Positions 1 through 13,012 of a stretch of 64,000 nt of DNA are shown here, in pieces. The DNA is from Azadirachta indica. Lineage: Eukaryota > Streptophyta > Magnoliopsida > Sapindales > Meliaceae. The notes beneath the pieces are model-generated. The model searched no databases, was not told the origin of the DNA, and saw only the letters and a list, made by a program, of their open reading frames with translations. Location of the stretch: contig CM040442.1 of assembly GCA_022749755.1 (NCBI GenBank), positions 6,050,457 through 6,114,456 of the forward strand, in the 5' to 3' direction. Each line of letters opens with the position of its first letter. The stretch's first letter is position 1. The position numbers and the translations under genes were made by a program.

Positions 1-1200
1 CCTTAGCGTCTTCTCTGCTTTGACGACGGAGATTGGAAATGAATAGACTCAACCGTCCATGTCCTGATAATAATAATTATTACTACTACTATAATTCAAT
101 GTATGCAAACAAACATGATCATCCAAAAAATATTATTTGAAAAAGAAAAACAGAGAAACAAATAAGCGCAACAAACCTTCCGTTCCCGTCTTGATCTTCC
201 TGGCTATACCTGTAATTAAAGATGAAGCTTGGGGTTATAATTGGAAAAAAAAATTAATCCTTATGTTCGGAGAAAGGGAGAAAGAGAGTACTCATGATTT
301 TTTGGAGCGAAAACGGCAGTTAGGAAAAACAGAGCTCTGCAGTTGCAGCTGGCTAGTGAATAGGCAGAGTGAGAGAGAGAAAGAGCGAGAATGGGAGAGA
401 TCGAGAGAGGTCGTGACCCGTGTACGGACTCATCATCTTTCAAAATGGACGGCTTACAATTGGTTGAATAGGATGGTGGACCCCGTTAAAAAGGCCAAGT
501 TCTGAAAAGGGGACAATGGATTAAAAGAATTTATTACTAAATATACTTAAATTATGATGAAAAACTTTTGCTTCCATCCAATTTATATTGCCAAATAACA
601 TTTATTTTATTATGTAAATTCAAAATTTTACAAAAATTAGTTAAATCAATGTTAGTAGTTGAAAATGTTAGATAAATATTTTATCATCAAGTTACTTAAA
701 TTAAAAAATAAAATAAATAATATTGTCGCTGTTTTAAAATTTACTACATAAATTTTAAGTCGTAACGTTATTATTACATATAATGTATTAGGTTGATTTA
801 ATTTCCGTAATTGATCATATGGTAATATTTAATCTAAAAATTTAACATTATTTTTATAATTTATTTTCTTATGTTATTTTGTTATGCATACAAATATGCA
901 TTATATATTTTTTATTAATTAAATAATTATTTAATGCTATTATTACAACAACAATGGATCTGATTACAATCATCAAAATGGTAGTTATCAATGTAACCTC
1001 CAAAACTCACAACGTCTACCAATTTTAAAGGCACAACGTGGCGCCATATTAACCGCATCCACAGATACTATAATCTACGCTATATGCGCACAACACTCAC
1101 TAAAACTCTCTCGCCCTTCATAACAACAGGCCACGTCACTTCACCGCCCAACTTATCCTTCACTACCAGCGCACTTTAACCTCAATCCTTTCATTTCCTC
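1..1200. other. Intergenic DNA upstream of UVR3
   Basis: No coding exon with family resemblance is visible. The stretch is AT-rich from about 510 to 960, with a purine-rich GAGA-type run at about 365-410. The last 200 bases are likely the promoter of the photolyase gene that follows. A short open frame at 137-505 lies in low-complexity AG-rich sequence and looks like chance. Confidence 0.6.
1130..1137. promoter_or_regulatory. ACGT-core (C/G-box hybrid) element upstream of UVR3
   Basis: The sequence GCCACGTC/GACGTGGC lies about 100 bases before the first in-frame ATG of the photolyase gene. ACGT-core boxes of this type are bound by bZIP factors such as HY5 in light-responsive plant promoters. 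A second ACGTGG core lies near 1036. Role here is inferred from motif and from the light-repair function of the gene. Confidence 0.35.
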
Positions 1201-1233
1201 AATTGAACGCGCCAAATAACATCGCAACTTCGA

Positions 1234-4200
1234 ATGGTAAACTCATTCTTTCTCATGAGAATCTCACTCTCTCTCTCTCAAACTCCATTTTCAAATCCGA
1301 TAATGGCATCCAGGTCGGGTTCTCTGATGTGGTTCCGAAAGGGACTCCGAATCCACGACAACCCTGCTCTCGAGTACGCTTCCAAGGGATCAAAATTCGT
1401 TTATCCTCTGTTTGTCATTGATCCGCATTACATGGAACCGGACCCCAACGCGTTCTCTCCTGGGTCGTCCCTGGCGGCTCTAAACCGGATCCGGTTCCTG
1501 CTTGAGAGCCTGGTCGATCTTGATTTGTCTCTCAAAAAGCTCGGGTCGAGGTTGCTGATTTTGAAGGGCGACCCCAGTGAAGTTGTAGTTCGGTGCTTGA
1601 AGGAAGTCTGTTTCTTGCTCCAAATTTTATTTTTCGTTTTGCTTTACTTTGCTATTACCGTTATAACTATATTTTAAATCTTCCCAAGACGCGTTTGGAA
1701 GAATTTTTAAAAGGGAAGTGAAAGCAGTTTTTTTTGGAAGCATCTAAAGTGCTTTGTGTATAACATCCAACAAGTGATTCTGCTGAAAGCACTTACATAT
1801 TTTTTTGTTGGTACGTGCAGTGGAACGTGAACAAACTTTGTTTTGAGTATGATACAGATCCATATTATCAGGCTTTAGATGAGAGAGTCAAAGTACGAGC
1901 TTTTATCTCATATCTTGAGAAACTTCAATGTAGCTTCCTCGGTAGCTAGTTATGATTTTGTGTGTTTTTTTGTAAATATCTGGAAAAAGCTAGAGATGTG
2001 GTTATAAGTAAATTGAATACTTTTTTTTCTCCAATAGGACTATGCTTCCACGGCTGGGATTGAGGTTTTCTCTCCTGTGAGTCATACACTGTTTAATCCT
2101 GCAGAGGTCATACAGAAGGTATGCGAGAAACTCTTTGACAACTGGTTTACACCTCCCAAGTCTAAACGCAGGATTATTCATAGACTTGCTTGACTTAAGA
2201 GCGCATTCAATTTCTTGTGGTTGGTTTTTATTTCCTCTACTAATCGTTCGGTTATATTGTCAAACTGCAATGACTCTCTGAAGAATGGAGGAAAGCCACC
2301 ACTGAGTTATCAATCATTTTTGAAGGTTGCTGGGCAACCCTTATGGGCATCAGCTCCACTTACAATCTCACTTCCATTGCTGCCTCCTGTTGGAGATGTT
2401 GGAAGTTGTGAGATTTCAGAAGTTCCCACAGTTGAAGAACTTGGCTACAAAGACTGTGAACAGGTATGAAGCTTCTAATATTTTCTGAAATGTATCTATT
2501 TAGAAATTATGAAAATATAATATGTGCGCAGGATGAGTTGACTCCGTTTAGAGGTGGTGAATCAGAAGCCTTGAAGAGACTAAGAGAATCAATTTGTGAC
2601 AAGGTACGATGTTAAGGCTTTGCACTTGTAAGCTGCTTGGGTTGAAAAATCATCAAGTCATAGTACTTACATGGGTGGAGTAAGTTACTTGAAGAAGTGT
2701 TAGGAATGAAATTGGTAGTCTCATTTGTAATTGGTTCACTGAACTATTACAAAGTTTAAGTACCATTAGCTTGGGCTTTCTGAGAAGTGGCTTTTTATTT
2801 ACTCCTTACCGAGTGTTGGAATGAAGTCTATAAGACTTCAGAATATGACAGGGTTGAAGTTGGAGCATGCTGACCTATATACCTAGCATGTCAGGTTGAC
2901 CTATATACCTAGTATGTCAATGTTTTGTTTTCGACCTTTTCAACCAAAACACGTCTATTGGGGATTGGAGCATGCTGACTTAAATACTCAGCATCCGTCC
3001 CATACTTTTTCGATGTGGAATTTGTTTAGGGTGTCACAGGAACTCAAAATAAGCTCTAATTAACATAATAAGAAGCTTGGTTTGTCTTGTGATGGTTAAG
3101 ATGGTTCACAGAAATTCCTTCACTTAATTTTAGATATCCTGAAATTTGGTTCCTACTCTCCACTTAGTTGCTAGTGGTGCTTTTATTGATTGCAATTTTT
3201 TCCTTTCTTTGTACCGCAGGAGTGGGTTGCAAACTTTGAGAAACCTAAGGGTGACCCATCTGCATATTTGAAGCCAGCAACAACTGTTTTATCACCTTAC
3301 TTGAAAGTGAGTTATTCTCGGAATGGTTCATGTTGGACGTACCGAGGATGATTTTGTTACTACAGTCTATAATATATTTAGATTAAGCTGACTACTGCAC
3401 TTGTCTTTTGTTCCCTATTACTTAATCTGTTTCTGCAATTTTAATTATCTCTTTGGCAGTTTGGCTGTCTGTCTTCCAGGTACTTTTACCAATGCCTCAT
3501 AGATGTATATAAGAATGCCAAGAAGCACACATCACCACCAGTTTCCCTGGTTGGACAGGTCCTTCTACCCAAGCATGATATTGAAAAATGCTGGTTATAG
3601 TCTTTTAATGCATTAACCTAATAATTGGTCCGATATCTGCAGTTGCTGTGGCGAGATTTTTTCTACACTGTAGCTTTTGCAACTCCTAACTTTGATCGGA
3701 TGAAGGGTAATAGAATATGCAAGCAGGTAAGGGCAATTGCTGGATTATATCAGTTTCTTTGTTCAATTTAGATTCTCTTAGAAGTTGTTTTTTCCATATC
3801 AAATTTGAAACTACAATATTAACCTTAAATCCAAATGAAAAATAAGTGATAAATATTATAGTAAATGATGCTGATTCTATAACTGGTGATTATTTTTATT
3901 GAGAGGAATAATTTACTTAGTCTAGGTTTAGGCTTTTCATTTTATATTTTTTTCTTTAAAAGAAAAAAATTGTTTGAGTGTGGTCTCTGTTGTAATAGAA
4001 TTTTACTACTTTTATATTTAATTTTTTAAAGAAGAAAATTTGTTTGAGTGCAGTCTCTGTTGTAATAGAATTCTACTACCGACTATGAGTTGCTGCAACT
4101 CCAAAAAAACTACTACTTTTTATTAACCTTCAGGAAGAATCTTAGCTCATGTGGGGGTTCAATGGAGAATAATAATACATTGACATACATAAGTGAAGAT

Positions 4201-6481
4201 TTTGTCTAATATTTTTATCTATTATTTCTTTGTTTGTTATCAATGCTCCCCGGAAAACATCCTGTACAATCTGAATAAGTGGTCACTCTAATCTCATCTC
4301 CAGTTTTATAGTTGATTACTGATACCAGGGGCTATATCAACTCAAATTATCCATGCTGTTTAGCTCTTGTCTGCAAGTCATTTGTGTGGGAAATCATGTT
4401 GGAAAATTGTTTTTGATTTGTTTTTTAAATTTAACTTTCTGTGAGTTGTTCCTCATTGCTACTATTAGCTAAAGGTAAGTAAGAATAATTTACATGATGT
4501 TTAAGCTATGTATTTATCAGATGTCATATATCGTATGTTATATGTTATTGGACTTGATGAAATACTAACTGGGTCATGTAGATACCTTGGAGTAATGATG
4601 AAGAACTGCTGGCTGCTTGGAGGGAAGCTAGGACAGGGTATCCTTGGATTGATGCTATTATGGTCCAGGTAATGTGTGTGGTACCTGTAGACTTTATTTA
4701 GTATGTCTCCTATCTACACTAGCCCTTCCTTCCCTAAGCAGAGTGTTTTAAGCATGTATATTTGCTCTTTTGTAGCTCCGCAAGTGGGGTTGGATGCACC
4801 ATCTAGGACGACATTGTGTTGCCTGTTTCCTAACTCGTGGAGATCTGGTATGACTTTATAATGTTTTGGTGCATTTTTAAACCTTATGCATTTCCTTTTT
4901 TGCTTGACAAGAATTCTTCCTGCTGTTAGTTTGTTCACTGGGAAAAAGGACGTGATGTCTTTGAAAGACTTCTGACTGATTCAGATTGGGCAATTAATAA
5001 TGGAAATTGGTTATGGCTATCATGCTCATCATTCTTTTACCAGGTATGAATCCTTTATAAATTTCATTATATACAAGTTATCTTAGTAATGTTGCCCGCC
5101 AGAGGAGAGCAACTTGCATCTCAATGTCAATCTTACATTCATTCTCCAGTCCTATCTCTGGATCAGTAATTTAGGACTACATTTAGCTGTACTGGTCAAT
5201 CAGAGAATATATTGGTTATCATGACAGTCGATGCAAAAAAGCATCTAACTGCATAACTGATCATCAAATTTTGAGAACATTCCATGGCTAGTTTTAGGAC
5301 AAATAGAAACATTGATAATACACAGTCCAAAGCTGGTGGACTAATATCATGCAAATCCCTTATTTCTTTTTCACTTCTTTTCATCCTTCTTCTCTTAGAT
5401 ATGCAAGAGTACTTTATTTCATTTCATAGCCATATAAGTTTACAGTAGCTATTAGAAATCTAGATGCTTAGATTTTACCTTTCTGATTATGTTTTTATGT
5501 TTACAATGAGTAACCCACAGTTGAAGTTCACAATTTAACAATTTTTCTGACGAACAGTATAACCGCATCTACTCCCCTGTATCCTTTGGCAAGAAGTACG
5601 ACCCGAATGGAAATTACATTAGGCATTTTCTGCCTGTATTGAAAGGTATGTTGACGTTTCACCCATTTCATCACATATTATTTTGGCTGAATGTGTACCG
5701 TTGTTTGTTTGACCGAATGTCAATGATCAGATATGCCAAAAGAATACATTTATGAACCATGGACAGCTCCACAAAGCATTCAAGCTAAAGCAAAGTGCAT
5801 AATTGGAAAAGATTATCCAAAACCAGGTCAGTTATCTTACTGGATCTAGTCAAGTTTTCGCTTTCTTTTTTAATGGAGTTAGTTAACAATTGTGCAGACA
5901 AGACCTGGTGCAATCTTTTAGTCATAATGCCCAAAGACCATTCTGGACCATGATTTTGCTTTGCATTATATTTCTATAAATGTTTGGGATATGAAAATTC
6001 TATCTTTTTGGAGGCTCATTTTGTATGTTTCCTCTAGTACATGGACTGATGCAAGATTTTAGCCTATGAAAAACTATACCAATCCAAATTTTCATGGATA
6101 TTATTTATGCCAATGACATCAGAAGTAGCCAAGTAGGATACTTAAAGCCACCCATCAGCCAATCTTGTAGTATCTATGCCACATTTCTTATTGCTTTCTC
6201 CTGTATAACATTTCTTTCAGTTGATCACAGATGGACTCTGCATATTGTGTAATTTAATTGTTTCTTTGCTCTCATCTTTTGCAATTTTTTTGCCAGTGGT
6301 GTCTCATGATTCTGCAAGCAAAGAGTGCAGAAGGAAGATGGGTGAAGCCTATGCGTTGAACCAAAGACTGAGTGGACAGGTGAGCGAAGATGATTTAAGA
6401 ACCTTACGGAGAAAATTAGAGGGAGAGGAAAATCAGGAATCCAGAGGTAGAAGGCTAAGACAAAAACAGCTGACTGACTGA
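1234..6481 (+). CDS. UVR3: (6-4) DNA photolyase (UVR3-like), 14 exons
   Basis: Flavoprotein that uses blue light to reverse (6-4) pyrimidine-pyrimidone photoproducts in UV-damaged DNA. Exons read as 1234-1605, 1821-1892, 2038-2118, 2284-2463, 2532-2603, 3220-3306, 3460-3558, 3643-3726, 4582-4668, 4776-4847, 4930-5043, 5558-5645, 5731-5826 and 6297-6481. All junctions keep frame and use GT-AG, giving about 562 residues, close to the family length. The N-terminal photolyase alpha/beta domain starts at [18 protein letters not shown]. The FAD-binding half includes [10 protein letters not shown], the HLGRH pair of histidines diagnostic of (6-4) enzymes, and the [15 protein letters not shown] core. 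The first in-frame ATG is 1234; the ATG at 1303 has the better context (A at -3, G at +4) and would give 539 residues. Arabidopsis UVR3 also carries a short extension before this point. No breaks seen. Confidence 0.95.
1681..1800. repeat. AAGTGCTTT/AAAGCACTT-type repeat in UVR3 intron 1
   Basis: The intron holds a GCGTTTGG start and several AAGTGCTTT and AAAGCACTT words in both orientations, the style of a small non-autonomous DNA transposon. Similar words recur at about 16222-16436 and 28660-28830. Ends and target duplication are not resolved. Confidence 0.35.
2862..2930. repeat. Short direct repeat in UVR3 intron 5
   Basis: The phrase GACCTATATACCTAGCATGTCA occurs, one base apart in form, twice in tandem (spaced by about 27 bases), and a related GAGCATGCTGACTTAAATAC phrase follows near 2965. 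The following CCCATACTTTTTCGATGTGG resembles the 'cccacatcg' words common in plant LTR/TRIM remnants, so this may be a retroelement fragment. Confidence 0.3.
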
Positions 6482-6820
6482 CCTAAAGATCAATACCCTT
6501 TAACTGTGAGACCTGGCACTAACATGAGGATAGTTGCCCACTAGGAAAATCTAAGTTATTGATTGCTTAAACCCCTTTTGAATCTCACTCCATGAGAAGC
6601 ACACAAAATTAGGAGTAATCTCTTCAAAAAAACTGGCTGGCTTCATCAATTCAGCTGTTTGTATTGGATGAAATGCTTTCTAATTTATGAACAATCTCCA
6701 CTTCCTGATCTATGTAGTAGTTATCTTTAGGGTGGTATGTAAGCTTTTTTACATTGTGTTGCTTTCTTGGTTTTGAGCGTTTTCCTCTGCTAGTAGCCCA
6801 ACAATCTGATTTAACTCCAG

Positions 6821-6862
6821 ATTTATTTTTATTTTATTTTATTTTATTTTATTTTATTTTTT
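6821..6862. repeat. (ATTTT)n microsatellite
   Basis: About seven to eight ATTTT/TATTT units in a row, 3' of the photolyase gene. Simple pentanucleotide repeat. Confidence 0.9.
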
Positions 6863-7026
6863 ACCAATGCTAGGAATTGAATCTGAGAGAGCCAATGATT
6901 GGGCAACTTTTGGCCCATCGTGTCCTTTGCCTGACGTTATTGCTCCATTTTTACTTTGTACTACATTACAAATTGCAGCTTTAAGATCTTGAGGTTACCT
7001 GTCAAAGTATTTGAAGCTTAGTGTAT

Positions 7027-7236
7027 GTTTGGCAACAAGGTATGTAATTTTTAATAGTAATTATTATGGTATTTGAAAAAGATTAAATTTAAGAAATAAT
7101 GATGATGGTTGGAAACGAATGTTCACTTATGAAATAAAATTCATTAACTTAGTATGGTCCAATAACAGTGAAATTTAACGTCTCACTCGAATCACCAAAT
7201 CACTACACTTTTACAACATACCTTATCAGGCAAAAT
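7027..7236. mobile_element. Candidate MITE between UVR3 and COX5b
   Basis: The left end GTTTGGCAACAAGGTATGTA and the right end (about 7213-7236), read as reverse complement ATTTTGCCTGATAAGGTATGT, form an imperfect terminal inverted repeat around about 170 bases of AT-rich DNA. Non-coding. The flanking target duplication is not clear. Confidence 0.4.
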
Positions 7237-7662
7237 GCCATAAATTGGACTAACACATCATTTTAAAATAGAAAATTGTATCTTAATAATGTTAAAAGCC
7301 TATAATTATTAAATATTATTTTTGCAATTTATTGTAATATGATTATAAAATTCAGTAAATAAATGTGAGACAAATTATAAATTTTGTTATTTAAAAAAAA
7401 AACGTATAAATTCGAAAGGATTAAGAATTGAGTCCACTCATTGACGGTCAAAACCCCCCACACACTTCTTCGCACGTGCCAAGTCAATTCCATGATACTA
7501 AACCACCCAAACACTGTCAGTCTTCAATTTTCGCTCTTTAGCATTTCCCGTTTCCAACTTGGACTGATAGAAACAGCTTAAGCGGCTGAGAGAATTAACG
7601 GCGTTGTTTCCTACCGGCGACCTGAGATTAGAACACAAACCCTACCTCTCTAAACGACGACG

Positions 7663-10600
7663 ATGTGGAGAAGAATCTGCTCTTCACAGTTCAAAGCCCA
7701 AGCCCTAGCTGCTTTAGCTCAATCTTCATGTCGATCCACATCAATCGGTCCTTCCATCGCTCACTCCGCTAATCGATCCTTCATTGCTCCTTCTCTCTTT
7801 GCCTCTCGCCACTTTAGCGCCGATGCAGGTTCCCTTTCTCTCATTTCTGGAAACCCTAATATGTGCGCTCAGATCTCCACTTTTTCGAATATTTATTCGT
7901 CCTCATCTCTCTACGCGTGACTATGATTTGTTTTATGTTAGTAGTGTTCTAGTTGATATTTGATACGTCTATAATATGTATGTACCTGAATTGAATATGT
8001 GTATTTAATGTATTATTTCTGATGTTAATTTCGTAGTAGAGAGTTCTGTAGTGGATAATGCTATACCAAATTGAACAATATGATTAAATACATCCGTATA
8101 TTCCCGAAATTTTTCATGAATTTTATTTTCTCTGTGTATATATGTTATTTTTTATTTATTTGTATATACATTCATTATTCACTGTGAGCAGACTTGTGTT
8201 TGTAGTTGCTAGTGCAGAATCTTGTTTTCACAGAAGGGAGAAGGAAGATATCTGTTTATTGAGAAATTGCATACATTCATGTCTTTTTATTTACGTAGAT
8301 ACAAATGTACTCGGGCTTGTTGTGTGAACTGTATTGTATTGATATTGGCATTGATATGGTTTTTTGTGCTAATGGATAAGAAAGAGGATTGAGTGCTTGT
8401 TTATTGTGTTCATGTGAAGATAATACCGTGGTCTGTTGATAGGAGAAGAGAAGGCTTAAGTATCAGATAATAAAAGCCAACATTTACAATATTTAGACAA
8501 GGGTCAAGATTAACTGACATTGAGTAGTTTCCTTTATCTGCTGCAGGCACTGCTGTGAAGAAGACGGTAGAAGATGTCATGCCTATTGCAACTGGACATG
8601 AACGTGAAGAGATTGAAGCTTCACTTCAGGTTATTTTCCTTTTAATATTCCATTTTAGGATCAGAAAGTTTTCTTTTAAGCAATTGGCTTGATTGATTGG
8701 AAACTGAGAATGTAGGAGAGGAAGTGTTAGATTTATGTTTTTATACTTATTTTGTTTGTACTAAAGGAATATGCAGCTATGGTGGCCAGAGGTAATGTGG
8801 TTGTTTCAGTGGATGCTTCCATTCTATTTGGTCCCAACTAATGAATTCTATAAAGTTTGTTTTTCCCTTGTGATGTCTTGCAAGTATCAGGATGTTGGAT
8901 CAGATGTTTTCTGCAGTAAGTGCTTGTTCTGATTTTATTTTGTCTTCTTTTGTGCAGGGAAGGGAAATTCTTGACACAGACCACCCGGTTGGTCCTTTTG
9001 GCACAAAGGTTAGTGTGTTTTGTATTTTCACTACATTCTTTGTAATGTGTTGCATGGTAGGTTTTATAGTCTCAGTTTTCCATTTTGTGGTCGTGTTTAT
9101 ATTCATCATACCCTTTAGATTTCTTATGGTAGTAATATAATTCCTTGGAGTTCCTATTTGCAATGACTTATTTTTTGCATTGTCTGACATTTTTAAGTTT
9201 TCTGAGTGCGAAATAGTGTTTTAATAAGACCAATTATGTAAGACAATGCTCATCTCTGTATTATGTAAGACATTGCTCACCTCTGTAAAAAGACGTTAGT
9301 TTTTACCATTATGAATTATTTATGTTCAAAGAGCATAAATCTAAACATCAAACTACAGTTATAATATTCTTTGTGTATATTGGTTATAGCTAGGCCATTT
9401 GAACGTTACTTCTTCAAAGGTCCACGGTGAACACCAAAAGTTTGTGCATTTGATTGCCAAGCACATCAGCTAGTGAGAAGGCAAGCTAATGGAAAGTTAA
9501 AACTGAAATAATGAATTACTGGAACTAGTCATCTTTCGCCCATGCTAAATATGTTACTTTAGTCAAATCTGCAATATTTACCCAGCAATTGCTCTTCAGT
9601 GCTTCATTTGTTGACAAATAATTTTCTTACTATGAGAATGTGTTCTGAAAGTTCTTCTATAGATGAAGGATCCATCTCATCTGGTGGTGAATAGCAACAT
9701 TTGGATGATAGATCCATACCCTGGAATCCAATGTGAACTGAGTGAATCTAGTGAATGGATGACTTATAAGTCTCTAGGATATGCTATGTTTTAGGTTTGA
9801 ATTCACTCTTGACCAGTCTTATATGTTTGATGGCATTCTAATAATTATCCATGTCAAATCTGCTGTTCTATATTTTTGCTCGCTGGTTGATGCGAAGTTA
9901 TTGAGTCTTGTGTTTACACCCCAACCTATACAATTGGACATCTTTATATAATTTTCTGTCTTGATGTCCTTGCAGGAAGCACCTGCCGTTATCAAGGCCT
10001 ACTATGACAAGAGAATAGTTGGGTGCTCTGGAGGTGAAGGCGGTGGGTTTTTCCTATCTCTGCCTTTCTATTTTTCTGAGGGTGCAGGCATGCTACTTCA
10101 TTATCATTGATAATATACCATCTATCTATAATAACTTGCATTTAAAAAAAAAATTTCCAGAGGATGAGCATGATGTTGTTTGGTTTTGGCTCGAGAAAGA
10201 CAAGCCACATGAATGCCCAGTGTGCTCGCAGTACTTTGTGGTAAGTGGAGATTCAAACTGGAGTTGCTAATTGTTAACTAGAAAGGGAATGTCAGCATAC
10301 TATATTGAAACACAGATAGATATGGAAGCCCATTGGTAGATGTTCCAAGTCATACACCCCAAACTTCACGTTTGGCTTGGATTACCATTCTTTGCCATTA
10401 TTATCTTCTCTGTGCCCTTTTTCAGTCGTGAACATAATCAGTCAATTCAAATTTGCATGTACAACTTGGGTTAACTCAAAAGAAATACACATTAAGAGGA
10501 TTGATGTGGTTAATTGATTGGATGAAGTTGAAATTGTGGCAAACTAAGATATTTTAGAGCTTTTAAAATCATTGTTTGATGGCATGGTTCTCAAGGTAAC

Positions 10601-10936
10601 GATCATAGTGAAGTCTTTTGCATATGATCTATACTCCCCTGAGATCAATATTTTAAGGGTTCAGATTTAATTTGTTGAGCCTGGATGACATTGAGTTTAT
10701 ATCTTTGGTGTTCTATAAGTTGAAATGTTGAGAAAGGAAATCCGTGATTCAGTTTCTTGATAAATTAATGATACTTTTATTACTATTTTGCCTTCATGAC
10801 ACTAAAGAAAAATTATGCTGTTTATATGCAACTTTGTATAATCTTTTTTACTATTTTGATTATGGTGTGACAGCTGGAAGTGGTGGGCCCAGGAGGATCT
10901 CCAGATGGACATGATGATGATGATCACCATCACTGA
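7663..10936 (+). CDS. COX5B: Cytochrome c oxidase subunit 5b, mitochondrial, 6 exons
   Basis: Nuclear-encoded, zinc-binding peripheral subunit of respiratory complex IV, on the matrix side of the inner mitochondrial membrane. Exons are 7663-7828, 8547-8629, 8958-9008, 9976-10042, 10161-10240 and 10874-10936; phases match and the product is 169 residues. The first roughly 55 residues are rich in Ser, Arg and Ala with almost no acids (MWRRICSSQFKAQALAAL), a typical mitochondrial presequence, ending near RHFSADAG. The mature part holds the HPVGPFGTKEAPAVI core, VGCSGGEGEDEHDVVWFWLEK-type sequence and the CPVC zinc knuckle. The C-terminus ends in an Asp/His run (HDDDDHHH), common in plant copies. 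The start is the first ATG of the presequence exon. No defects seen. Confidence 0.95.
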
Positions 10937-12612
10937 TAACAGCTGTTAAATTTTCCTGGTGGAATAAAATTTGAGGAGATGATGAGACAATTTCCAGTAT
11001 ACACTACTGCAACTTCAAAAGTAGAAAAGCTTTGTCTTGTTTGTTTTGAATTGGTCCTTAGTTGTGGCTGTTGCTTTCCCAGCGTTTGGGACGGTATCTT
11101 TTTTTGTGTTTATTGAGACACAGGTGGGTCATCTATTGGAACTATGGATCTTTTTAGGTTTTTGCTTTAATGCATTGCCAAATAATTGATGGCTACCTTT
11201 CAATTCTTTCATGAAACTTCTTCCTGCAGTTTTTAAAGGAATCATAGAACCTTTATTTTTGGGTTTTTATTACATTTGATTCTGTGTATTTTACTTCTCC
11301 AGATTAGCGCTATACGTGTTTAATTCCCATTTCAGCATAAAAGTACAGCTAGAATTGCTGTATTGAGAAACCCACCTTGGTAAGATTTCAGGTCATTTTC
11401 GCACTTTTGCACTGTTAAGACAAGTTCAATTCTATTATTAGCCGAATAAAAGTTGTATATCATGTTATCATTCAAATGAATTTGTCTTTTCTCTTGCTTT
11501 TACCTGAAATTGTGAAATGGTATGATCTATATTTATGGCTTATTACCCGTAAGGCATGGAGACCTGTTCCAGATGGGATAAATTGGGATGACCCAAATTC
11601 CACGAGGTTTTTTATCATCCCTATGATTGGGCGCCTGTTTAATGTGGTTTGAAGAAACTACTTTTTTATTTTAATTTGAAAAACACAAAATATCCCCAGT
11701 TTAGGACCGTTATGTTTTGGTAAATGTCACGTTTCAAGGTGGGGTCCTATGTTTATCACTCAACATTTTACTGGTACTTAACGCATAGTATCTATCTTGC
11801 ACTTGCTATCGACTAAAATCGACTGAAAATTACAATACTTAAGTCTTAAACATGTTTTTAATGATCATGTAAAGTTGTGAAATCGGAAAGAAATAGAAAA
11901 GGCTAGGATATATTCCTTGCAAGGTGTACTTAAAACCTTTTCCCTGTTAAGATTTTATATTACTTTCAGGAAAAGATTAAAAATCAAGGAACCCAAAACT
12001 ATCAATTTCTTGGTGAATAGATAGAGGATTGATTCAAAAATTCCCCCTTCGCGTCACAATCTTACCACAATTATGAGAAAAGGAAACAACCGGTGCAGTT
12101 TCTAATTCTATTCCATTGAAATAATTGGGGGACACAAAATTACATTCACAAACATTTGGACATTTAACTACCCATTATTCCTTCTAAATGAATCAACCTT
12201 CTTTGAGGAATTTGGTGATCCAATTTTTCACTGAGTTCTTGGAATCATAATTATTTGCAACCAAATTGTGACTGAAAACATCAGGGAGTTCCTGGGGTTT
12301 ATTTGTAATACATATATCGTATGTAATTGCCAATAAAAAGAAGGTAAAAAGAAGGGAGAATAATATTTGATTTTGATTCCATTTGGGATCATTCGACATG
12401 GGACAACAAGGCACATTGGAAAGAGAAAATAATTGGAAACCAAATATACTGATAAGCCAAGAAAATCAATACTTGGCTATTGGTTCACAACAAAAGCTGG
12501 AAATAACAAATTTTCATTGGCCAAAATTCATATTTCTGTTTTTCATCGTCTAAATCATTAAAACGTTTTTGCAAAATGTCGTCTAAAAACAAATAGAACA
12601 AATAGTATAGTA

Positions 12613-13012
12613 AGGGTTTGTTTGCTATAATTGTTTAAGTAGAGTTTTTTTGGAATAGATCTTTTATCAGTAGAGTTTTTATATTTTTAATAAAAATTTA
12701 TTAATTGTTTAATTATCACAAATAATTTTTAAAAAAAATTAAACAAACTATTTTAATAGATAAGTTTTTAATGTTCTATTTTAAAAAAATAAAAAATTAG
12801 CAAGATAAGCATACTTTTAATAATTTTTTCTTTTAAAAAAGTTTAAATATTTCACTATCCAAAATTTAAATTTTGGGATTTTTTAATAAAAAGATAATAA
12901 TTTGTTTAATTTCAAAGAATTTTTTTAAGTGTCCACTAAATGATATCTAAAATTTTTTTAAAAAATAGTATTAAAAGAATTAAGTAATTAGAAAGCTAAA
13001 TCAAACAGGTAT
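12613..13012. mobile_element. Candidate hAT-like MITE
   Basis: The left end GGGTTTGTTTGCTATAATTG and the right end AGCTAAATCAAACAGGTATT (which reverse-complements to a CCTGTTTGATTTAGC start) form an imperfect inverted repeat, around 360 bases of extremely AT-rich, non-coding DNA with runs of A and T. This style fits non-autonomous plant DNA transposons. Target duplication not resolved. Confidence 0.35.

Noticed and set aside
137..505. 122-codon open frame near the left edge
   Set aside because: AG-rich low-complexity sequence, no family resemblance, overlaps an opposite open frame; probably chance in a promoter or leader region.
12193..12443. Two overlapping minus-strand open frames
   Set aside because: Different frames, no motif, AT-rich setting, no splice-linked exons.
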